In this document: piece by piece, positions 10,209-19,524 of the stretch
Layout of the letters: each line of letters opens with the position of its first letter
Position numbering within the stretch: the stretch's first letter is position 1
NCBI RefSeq assembly: GCF_000611645.1
Contig: NW_014013572.1
Span: forward strand, 18,450 to 50,553
DNA from: Monoraphidium neglectum
Taxonomy: Eukaryota > Chlorophyta > Chlorophyceae > Sphaeropleales > Selenastraceae
Direction of reading: 5' to 3'
DNA length: 32,104 nt
The notes under the pieces: model-generated
Databases searched by the model: none
What the model was told of the DNA's origin: nothing
The model's input: only the letters and a program-made list of their open reading frames with translations
Program-made: the position numbers and the translations under genes

Positions 10209-11769
10209 ATGGCGGCAGCACAGGCGCAGGCTCCGCCTGCGGCGGCAGAGCTGACGCAGGACGAGGCGACTGTGTACGACAGGCAACTGCGCGTGTGGGG
10301 TGTGGAGGTACAGAAAAAGTGAGCGAGCAGGGGCTGCGGAGCCTGTGCGGGCTCTCGGGGCACGGCTCCCTCCGTTAGTGGACTGCAGGGACGGACCTGC
10401 TGGCATGTCATGTGAGGCGTTCCAAGCAACCAGGGGACGCGCTGGCAATGGCACACCACCCCGCCCAGGTTGACGGCAGCCAGGGTGCTTATTGCGGGCT
10501 TTGGCAAGCTCTCTGCAGAGGTGCGGCGCCCGCTGGCGCGCCCGCAACGAGGCCCGCCCACGCACATCACTGCACCAACAACCGCCTCTAAAGCTGCGTG
10601 CTTACAATAACCGACGCACTGGAACTGCTGAGGATGATCACCTGACGCGCCAAGCATGCGCATGACCTCATCCCTCAGATCGCCAAGAACATCACCCTGG
10701 CCGGCGTGGGTAGCGTAACGCTCCTGGATGACAGCCCCGCCTCGGACCACGAAGGCAGAAGCTTCCTCGTCACTGTGCCGGCCCCCGCAGGCGCCAGGTC
10801 AGAGCAGCCGCGCCTTGCGCCCGCACTCACCACCATCACCGAGGAACCCAGGCATGAAAAAGCGCTGTCAGCATCTCCGGCTGTCACTCGGTCCGCAACA
10901 CGACTCTGCTGGCGAGCTGGTGCCACCCCCCCAATCCTGCACCCCTGCGCCCAACGGTCATCCTGCCCCCCGCGATCGGCACCCACTCAAAACTGCCATT
11001 TCCATCCTCAGCTGCGCCGAGGCCGCCGCCAAGACCCTCCAGGCGATGAACCCTCTGGTCAGGGTCTCGGCCGCCCCCGGTTCCTCGGACGCGCGGCTGC
11101 TGGACGCGTCGTTCCTCGGCGGCCACGACCTGGTGATCTGCATCGGCGCGCCGCTGCGGCTCGCGCGCGAGGTTGGCGCGCTGTGCGGGGCCCATGGCGT
11201 GAAGTTCATGGCGGCGGCGGTCAGGGGGGCTGCGAGTTACTACTTTGCTGACCTGGGGCGCCACACCTTTACACCCAAGGTGGGCCCTGCCTCTGCTGCA
11301 AGCACATTTGATTGAGATGGCTCAAGTAGCTGGGATGGGCGAGGCATCTGGCCATGGGGCGCGACGCCGATCATGCAATGCAAGGCACCCCGGCTGTGTG
11401 CCGCCTGCAGCTGCAACTCAAATGCACGCGCGCGGCCTGCTGAAGTTGGTGCAGCGAACGCGTTTTGGGGGGCGGTTGGCTTTCCATCACATGTCTTCAC
11501 GGAGAGTGGCGACGCCATGCGCGCGTGCGCCCCTCGCACTCGTTGCATCCAGGCGGACGGCGGCAGCGACGCGCCCAAGGGTGCGCCGGCCGAGCAGACA
11601 GTCTGCTACTCGCGGCTGTCGGACGCGCTGGCGACGCCGCTCGGGCAGCTGCCGCCCAACTGCCACCCGCTCGTGCCCGTCCTGCTGGGTGAGTACGGCG
11701 CCCGCGATTGATTTTGAGGACTGCCACACTTTGCGGGATTGCCATGATTTCCTCAATCCGGGCGGGACG

Positions 11770-11811
<42 letters not shown>

Positions 11812-12305
11812 CGCCTCGTTGATGCACTGCATGCCGTCGCGGTTTGGTGCCGCACGTCACCAAGGCAAGCATACGCTCCCGCCCGACCCTAAGCTGCTCT
11901 TTCCACGCATCCGCGCCGCAGCCTGCAACGCCTTGGAATCCGAGCTGGGCCGCCCGCTGACCGCCGCCGACGCGCCGGCCGCCTCTGCCGCGCTGGCCAG
12001 CCTCATCGCGGCCGCCGGCGCCGGCGGCGCCGCGTGGGCCGAGGCGGCTGCGGAGCAGCTGCCGGGCTGGGTCGCGGCGGAGGGCGAGTTTGCGCCGGCG
12101 GCGGCGGTGGTGGGAGGGATCATGGGCAACGACGTGATCAGGGCGGTGTCGCATTCTGATGCACCCATCAACAACATTTTTCTGTACAGCCTGACTGGGC
12201 GGTCCCTAGTCCACACGCTCCCGCCGCCGGGGGCCGATGCAGCAGCAGCTGCAGGGGCGGCGGCAGGCGCGGAGGCGGTCGGCGGGGAGCAGGCAGCTGG
12301 GGCAG

Positions 12306-12363
<58 letters not shown>

Positions 12364-12400
12364 GCTGCAGGTGGATGAGGTGGTCATGATTGATGACTGA
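10209..12400 (+). CDS. SAE1: SUMO-activating enzyme subunit 1 (SAE1/AOS1)
   Basis: Six exons in frame: 10209-10318, 10469-10520, 10679-10797, 11012-11279, 11553-11688 and 11922-12400, giving 387 aa. SAE1 is the smaller, cysteine-less half of the SUMO E1; it pairs with SAE2 to adenylate SUMO, mainly in the nucleus (established). The start MAAAQAQAP leads into ELTQDEATVYDRQLRVWG, the family's N-terminal signature. It is followed by RVLIAGFGKLSAE-IAKNITLAGVGSVTLLDD, the nucleotide-binding Rossmann strand and loop. The C-terminal block AAAVVGGIMGNDVIRAVS followed by NNIFLYS matches the E1 pseudo-repeat. After it comes an Ala-rich stretch, 18 Gln in a row and the tail VDEVVMIDD, which looks like a SUMO-interacting motif. 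The middle (Ala/Gly-rich 'AAAGAGGAAW') is less conserved. The start codon is the first ATG of the open frame. Confidence 0.92.
11772..11809. repeat. (CA)19 microsatellite in SAE1 intron 5
   Basis: Pure CA run of about 38 nt between exons 5 and 6 of SAE1. Confidence 0.9.
12308..12361 (+). repeat. (CAG)18 coding trinucleotide repeat
   Basis: Uninterrupted CAG codons giving 18 Gln near the SAE1 C-terminus. A pure codon run implies recent expansion and likely length variation between strains. Confidence 0.9.
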
Positions 12401-15169
12401 TGAAGCATGAACATGTGTTGCCCGCGTTTGTTGGGCTGTCGCTGTATGGAAAAGTAATGCTTTTGACCCATGCAGATGCAAACCTTTAGTTGAAGACGCA
12501 CAGCAGCTTCGAGATTTCCATTGACAGCTGGGCACAATGGCTTGGCTTTCCTTCCAGCAGGCCAGGGGCGCAAAGTTTGTCCCTGAACCCTGCTGGTCAA
12601 CCCTAACGGTGAAGGCGACAGCTGCCAACTTTTGCCCACGACCAAGTTCAGGGTTTACTGAGTTCTGTGACACACACTAGAAACGGTGGGTGGTGGCTGG
12701 GCACGCGAGAAAAGTACACAGAACACTCGACAGGGGGACGAAACGCTGGCCAGACGTTGGGGGGCCACATCAGGCCACAGACAGGGGGGGACCACATCCA
12801 CAGATACTGCTGGGAAAACAGTCATGGCCGGACGAAAAGGCAAACTGTCGTGGACGGGCGATGGCGGGGGTGGATCGTGCGGTTTGTCCAGCAGCAACGG
12901 GAAGCCCTCTCAGGGGCGAGCAGACACGACATCAGACGCAAGGGCGCGCAAGCGCGGGACGTCCGCACACAAACCTTCCACACAACACATCGACAGGGGT
13001 CTGCCAGCGAGCGCGCGAGCAGGGGCATGCGGCGTGCGTTGCAGCATGCGCTGGAGGATTCGAGGCGGGTACACAACAAGGGGACGGCAGGACGCGTGGC
13101 GGTAAATGGAAATCGACGCTGCATGGCGCTTTTCAATCCTTTAGGCCCGATGGCAAGCGCGATGGGCGCAGCGGCACCCCTTGCCCACTGCACAGCGCGT
13201 GGTGGGAGCCACAGCCAGCAGGGGTGGTGGGGTGACCGCGCGACCGAGCAACACAGCCCAAGGCAGGAAGGCCCCTCGACTTGAGCCAACACAAACAGTC
13301 CAAGAAGCAGCGGGCAGAGGGTGCAAAGATGACACGTGTTCCCCCCTCCTGATTCCAAGCAAGCCTACACAGCAGACCGTTCATTGGGTGCCATATCTTT
13401 TGTTCCTATTTGATAATGCAGTGTTGACCCTCCAACCAAAACCCAAACTCGAAAGAAATTGAATCAGAACCAGACTCGAGGCGTTGTGGCCAGCGGGCCG
13501 GCCCCAACCTGTAAGGATGCATGCAGCTCTCGACGCGGCGGCCGGGAGGCGCTGCCGCGACGCTGGTATGCAAGACTCACTCTGAGTACCTGGCAGGGTG
13601 CGCGCGCCCCAGGGCGCGGCGTGCATGTATGTGCGCGCGTGCGTGACCCTGCCAGCACCGATCCGAACGCAGTGCTGCGCGGCAATCGGCTGCCATTCGG
13701 CGCCACAAGGGTGTGCGGGTCCTCACATAGTGGCGTGGAGGTCGGAGCTTGGGGACGGGGGAACGGCGGAGGGATCAAGGCCATCACAAATGGATTCAAA
13801 CCAAACACGCCCAAGGTCGCCCCAAACAGTGTGGCGGGGCAAGGTGCAGTGGACACGAAAGATCCTCGTGCCCTTTCAAAGCGCACCAAGGCCGAGCAGT
13901 CGGCGACAGCGCCAAGCGCGACCCGGTTCCAGGCCGTGGGCGGAGCGGCGGTGTGGCGCGGTTGCACACGCCCGCACACCCTTGTTCGGCTGCCATCGCG
14001 TGCTCTGTCCAAGGGGTATGGCGGCGAGAGCGTGCGACTCGAGAATGTGAGCCCCAGGCCCACGCATGCAAACCCTCTGTTGGGGGCCTGGACGCGGGGT
14101 TTGCGCTGTGGTAAAGAGCGCTTGCCCAAAACGGCGGTAAGAGTCGCAGCACTGTGTGCCAGGATGATATTCGACATTCACGGCGGCGTTGCGGCAGATG
14201 GGCATGCCCGCCCCCAGTCCTCTGCGCCGGCTGGGTCGGCGTCGCAGAGCGAAAGAGGAGGGCCTATTGGCACCGCGTCTTTGGATGATGGCGTCGAATG
14301 ATGACAGCTGAGGCGGGGCGCGAAGGGGCCGCCGCAGATGGGAAAGGCGTCGGCGATCGTAATGCCAGAAACGCGCGGGCGCGCCTGGTGGGGAAGGTGA
14401 GCGCAGCCCGCAACCGCCCGGGTGCAACGACCCTGCGTGCGCCTGAGACAAGAGCTCCGTGTGCGGATGAGCAGCGCCGCCACTGTCGTCGCTGCGCTGG
14501 CAATCATGGTGTGATCTAGCAAAGGGAAGGGGTTGCCTCAGCAGCCCAAATGAACATCAAAGCGCCGCGACACGGCTAGCCTTGCATGTAGATGGTGCAT
14601 CACTCACGTGTCCCTCCTCGCATTCAGAGCACAGCACGCGCCCTTGCATTGCGCAGGCGCGCGGCGCACCGCCGCCACGCGCGGCGCAGCTCGTCTCGCA
14701 CTGCCGCGCCTGCACTTGAGACGCGGCGCCCCCCACGAATGCGGGCGCTGCCGCCCAGGCTTGCACGAAATGGCGCTTGCACCCGCCACAGCTCCGCTCG
14801 AAATCGTTGCATGCTCAAATCTTCAGGCCGGACGCAGTCTCATATCAAGGTTTGTGCACTGTTCCCTCAAACGCGGGCCGCTGCGGCTGCGAGGGGCCCC
14901 CCTCCTAAGCAGGACTCCTGGCACCGCCCACAAGGCGGAACAGCGAAGACGCCCGTCCTCGTGATGCGCCCTACCGCAGCACCACTGCAACACACGCTGT
15001 CACGGAGCGGCACCACGCGCAGCATGCATTTGTGGGCGCCGCGGCGCGCGTGTATGCGCGCGCCGCCCTGCGATGCGCCTGTACGGCAGCCCAAGGCGCA
15101 CGCGCGCCCATGCTCTTGAGCAGCCCTTCCTGCCTGCCCGACCTCGGCGTCAGGTCACCAAGACTCAGA
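12401..15169. other. 2.8-kb tail-to-tail gap, SAE1 / bZIP
   Basis: Must hold the 3' UTRs of SAE1 (+) and bZIP (-). No TGTAA signal is visible close to either stop. Between 13459 and 14301 the plus strand has 280 codons without a stop, and the minus strand is open over 13464-14177. Neither frame shows the strong third-position GC bias of the real genes, neither product is recognisable, and the plus frame lacks a good early ATG. GC-rich tracts such as GTATGTGCGCGCGTGCGTG occur near 13625. Confidence 0.5.
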
Positions 15170-18100
15170 TCAGCAGAACATCCCGTCCGCCTCGGCCATC
15201 AACGCGTCGTCGCACGCGCGGCCGGACGCCCACAGCCCGTCCCCGTCTTCCCCCTCCTCGCCGCCGCACGCGCCGCCGCCGCCGCCGCCGCTGCTGCCGC
15301 CGGCGAGGCGCATCATGCCGCCGCAGCTGTCGAACCCGCCGGCGCCGAACGACCCAAAGTCGTTTGGGGGCAGCTCGAGGCGCTGCCCGTCGTCTTCCTC
15401 CTCCCCATTGGAGTCGCCAACGCCGCGGCCGTCAGAGGGCGGCCGATCATTCGCGGGCCACGCCCAGTCGGAGGGCTGCTGCTGCTGCTGCTGCTGAGCC
15501 TGTGGTGCGTGTGGGGGGGCCACCGCCTGCTGCTGCTGCTGAGGCTGCTGCTGCTGCTGAGGCTGCTGCTGCTGCTGAGGCTGCTGCTGCTGCTGAGGCT
15601 GCGGCTGGTTGTTGGGGCAGAGCGCCAGGTGGCGCTGCGGGTCGACCGGCAGCGGCTGCAGCACAGAGGTCGAGGCGGAAAGGGACGTGCGGCTGCCCAT
15701 GCTCGGGTCGCGCCACAGCGGCTGCCCGCTCGCCGCCAGCGCTGCCGCCCACACCGGCGCCGCACTGCCGCCCGCGGGCAACGGCGCCGCACCGACGGCG
15801 GCCGGCCCGCCCGGCTGCCGCGTGGTGCCGGCGGCGGCGGGCGGGCGCTGCTGCTGCAGGGACAGCTGCTGCTGCAGCGTGGCGCTCGGCTGCTGCGTGC
15901 CGCTCTGCTGCGGCAGCGGCTGGGGCGGCGGCGGCATCAGCTGGTGGGGCGCACCCAGGCCAGCCGCAATTTGCTGCTGCATGTACTGCTGGTGCAGAGC
16001 ATGCAGCTGCTGAAAAAACCCCGCCTCAAATGAGGATGCCTCAAAGTACGAGCCGCCACCAGGCAGCGCGGCCCCCGACGCGCCAAACTGCGCGGCCGCC
16101 GCAGCCACATTGGGCCAGAAGGCCGCCGCTGCGGCCGCGGCCGCGGATGCCGCGGCGGCGCTAGCATTTGGGAGTACCTGTGCGCACGCATGCTGCTGAT
16201 GCTGCAGGTGCGGCTGCGGCTGCGGCTGCTGCGGCTGCGAGTGTTGGTGGTGTTGGTGGGCCACGCGAGTCGCGGCGGGGCCACCGTTGGAGCCGTCACT
16301 GCTGCCGCACGGCCCCCCATACGACCGCTGCTGAGGCGGCTGCTGCGTCGCCGGCGCCGGAGCGGCCGCAGCTGCGGCCGCGGCGTTGGAAGCGGAGGCC
16401 CCCGAGTATCGCACCGCAGGCGCCGCTGGGGCCGGGGGCAGGTCCGAGGAAAACAGGGGCTCCCGCTTCGCCGCGGCCGCGAACGCCGCCGCTGCCGCCG
16501 CTGCAGTGATGGGCGCCTCCGCATTCTGCGCGTGCTGAGCCGCGCCTTCGCTGTGCTGGTGCTGTTGATGGCGGCGCGCCGCCGCCGCCGGGTTGACGCT
16601 GCAGCCGGCGCCGGCGGAGGGCGCAGCCGCGGCGGCTGCCGGCGCGCTCGCGGGGGCGCTCGGGGCGGCAGCAGCGCCGGCCGGCTTCGGCTGCTCAGCA
16701 GATGGCTTCGGCTGGCGCGGGGCCCGCGACGTGCGCGGCTGTGGGGCGATTCATGGGTCATGTCAGGGTGAGGGGCACAAGGTTCAGGGGTGAGGCGAAT
16801 GCCACCGGCGTTCATACAGCGTGGGCCTGCGGTTGCAAGGCTGCAAAGCCATCCTTGAATGGGAGCACTGTCGTATGCGCACATCACCAAGCGTGCAGGA
16901 TGCAATTGTGCCCCAGCAGTTGCAATCGCGCAATTCCAGCCGCGGCCACGGCCCATGCACGCACCTTCTTGGCAGGCCGCACCTCGCCGGCCGCCGCCGC
17001 CGCCTGCTGCTTGCGCTGCTGGCGCGCCTCGCTGGCGGCTGACCGCTGCTGCGCGGCGAGCACCTGCATGCGTCAGGATGGGTGGCAATGGTTGCGGTTC
17101 CCAAGAAGGACAGGTCTGCCCCATCCTCACCACTGCGAGACGGGGTCGAGCCAGATTTGGATTGCAGAAAGGCCGGGGGACAGCTGCGCGTGATGGCGGT
17201 CCCTGCGCCACAGCCGCTGGTAGCCGTTCCACCGGAATGCTGGTGCTGCCAAAGCGCGCTGACCTTGACCTCCCCCGCGCCCACCCAGCCGTCGGTCCTA
17301 TCCGATCGCACTCCCACAGACGCAGTCCGCGGCAGTCTGGCCTCGGCCCAGCCTTCATACACGAAAAAACCCCTCTCCCTGCCAGTTGGAGGGCGCGGCG
17401 TACCTGCTGGCGCGCCTTGAGGCCCTCTGACAGCAGCTTCTGCTTCAGCTTGCTGCGCGCGGCGCTCTGGCGGTTTGCCAGGATGCGATTGGCCCTGGGG
17501 GTGCGCCGTTTGGGGGTGTGAGTCATGACGGTTATGGCGTATATCAGCAGGCGGCGGCGTCGGGGAGATGGGAGTCGCGTCGGGGGTGCACGAGGCACAA
17601 AGCAGAGGCGCCAGGGCTCGGTGCCAGATGAGGGCGTTAAATGAAGAATTAAGGATTTTTTTTATTCTTTTTTTTATTCTCGCGTCGGCAACGCGGATGA
17701 GAATGCATTGCACAAACATGGTGCACAGGGCCAGTACTCAGCGCATGCAGTCTCGTTCTTGGTGACTCACTCTCCTCAGGCTCTCTCTCGTGCGCGCGTG
17801 CGCGCGTGCGCACGCGCGCATACGCGGACGCGCGCGCCTGGCACCGCGCACCTCTTGGGGTCCATGTTGGGGTCGAGCCGCGGGTCCGCCGCGGGCTGGC
17901 GCCCGCCCTTGCCGCGCCGCGCGGTCGACTTTGCAATGACGACGGGCAGCAGCGTGGCGGGCAGGTCGGACAGCAGCGAGCTGGCGGTGGCCAGCGTCTT
18001 GGGCGGCAGCGCCTGCAGCTTCTCGGCGGCTGCGGGGGGCGTCCGAGCGGGGGGTGTTGAGGGTAGGGTATCTTTAGCGTGGGTGTACCGGGGTCGGGTG

Positions 18101-18809
18101 AGGGGCGCACTCAGAGGGGCGCTCTGGGCAGGGCGGACGCGGCACAGGCGGGGCGGACACAGCGAGCTTGGGCCGTCCGATGGGATTGGCATCGTGCCTC
18201 GGGCGCTCACCCGCGGCGACCTCTAGGGCATCTGCATAGCCGCTCTTGACAATGTCATTGGGGTCCGAGATCGCGGTGGTCAGGTCCGCCGCCCGCTGCT
18301 GCAGCCCAGACGCGGGCTTGGGCGCGTGGCGTGGCTGCGGCGGCGCAGTGGCGGCACTTCGGGGGCTGCGCGGCGGCGAGCACGCCGCGGCCGCACTGCT
18401 GCTGCTGACGCCGCTGCTGCTGCTCGGGCGCGGCTGAGACGGCTCCGGCGGCGATGCGCGCGTGGCCGACAGCGGCGGCAGCGTGTGCCGCTCCTCCTCC
18501 TGCGGCTGCTGCTGCTGCTGCCGCTGCTGCTGCTGCTGCTGCTGGGGATCGGCATGCTGCTGTCGCTGCTGCTTGGGCTGCACCTGCCCCGTATCGTACT
18601 GAGCTACTTTGACCGGCGAGAGGGCCCCTGCGATGGGTGGAAGTGCGCTTTGTGGTGCCGCGTCCCGCGCTCGCGACGCGCAGGTGCGCTGCTACAAAAA
18701 TCCCGCGGCCGAGGTTTGTCCCCTGGCAGCCAGACAGCGAGCTGCGCCGGGATCAAGCCGTGCCATAAGTTGCACTCCACTCACCCTCGGGGCCCAGACC
18801 GGCTGACAT
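15170..18809 (-). CDS. bZIP transcription factor, plant group-I type, Q/A-rich
   Basis: Six exons in frame: 18809-18785, 18627-18211, 18029-17852, 17494-17404, 17063-16965 and 16738-15170, giving 792 aa. The first exon is only 25 nt (MSAGLGPE) with a perfect GTGAGT donor and matching phase; no other Met is available upstream of the conserved part. The basic region DPKR-ANRILANRQSAARSK is split by an intron after DPKR. Lys stands where most bZIPs have the invariant Arg, the hallmark of the plant group I (VIP1/RF2a-like), nuclear factors in osmosensory and growth control. The zipper has Leu at only the first two heptad positions, then Ala and Gln. The N-terminal part is Q/S/P-rich. The 500-residue C-terminal part is low-complexity Ala, Gln and Pro with QQQQQP repeats and an acidic GEEEDDG segment, probably transactivating. 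Target genes cannot be inferred. Confidence 0.88.
15527..15598 (-). repeat. Four tandem 18-bp units encoding PQQQQQ
   Basis: Four identical units of CTG x5 plus AGG on the plus strand, inside the bZIP last exon, giving Pro-Gln5 repeats. The exact identity suggests recent slippage or conversion. Confidence 0.9.
17789..17826. repeat. 38-nt alternating purine-pyrimidine tract in a bZIP intron
   Basis: Unbroken CG/TG/CA/TA alternation just downstream of the exon 3 donor (17852) on the bZIP strand. It is Z-DNA prone. Confidence 0.75.
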
Positions 18810-19524
18810 CAAGCCTGTGGGTCGGGCTCCCAGCGTCAAGGGCCACGCGAGGCGTCGAGGCCCCACAAGGTGAAGGCAGCCGCAGCTGAAGACTATGTGC
18901 GTCTTATGCTGGAAATCCTCTCGCTCGTGCTGGCGAGAGGGCGTCGCGTCGCGGGCACTGGATTCTACGCACCAAAGATATTTTGGGGAGAGCACGAAGC
19001 GACTGAGTGCCACGACAGGAGGATAGGCAAGAAGTGAACTTAAACCAAACCAAACACACGGTGGGGTCAAATGGGCCTCACGCGCCTGATGATTTCGCGC
19101 CGGGAGCAGGCTGCAGGATCACACGCATGCGCAGTCCGCAAGCCTTCAACAGCGTCATGAAAAGCTTGTAAATAATTGTATGATAATATCAGCAACTGCG
19201 TTTGCCTTGGTTTCGCCTTCCCGGTTGTGGTGCGACCTTGCAGCAACAGTGCAACGTCACACTGCGGACGACCCCCAACGACGCAGCAGCGAGCGCCCCC
19301 GTGACGAAAGCAGCGAGCGACGCCTGCCACCCCGCCTCAAGTCATGACCACATGAAGCTTTACAACTTCAGGCGCTGCGGGCTGCTCGTGCCCGCCGCAT
19401 CACAGATATAAATGGATGTTTGTCTGGGCAGGTGTGCAGGCTCAGCCACAAACGCCCAGCGGCACCGACCACACAGCCGCACAACAACCAACAGCGCCGC
19501 GCAATACGCACCCAGCCATGCCTG
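18810..19524. other. Intergenic region: bZIP 5' side and thioesterase 3' side
   Basis: 715 bp between two minus-strand genes in tandem. It includes an AT-rich patch near 19165-19195 and the TGTAA at 19364-19360. No gene is seen here. Confidence 0.55.
19360..19364 (-). terminator. Probable poly(A) signal TGTAA of the thioesterase-like gene
   Basis: Minus-strand TGTAA about 160 bp past the stop codon at 19525. Called from motif and spacing only. Confidence 0.45.

Noticed and set aside
15032..16164. Long plus-strand open frames rich in Arg/Ala/Leu
   Set aside because: Antisense shadow of the low-complexity CAG/GCC-rich last exon of the bZIP gene.
15478..16400. Dense short repeats as a possible CRISPR-like array
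   Set aside because: They are in-frame Gln, Ala and Pro codon repeats without unique spacers of regular length, in a eukaryotic gene.
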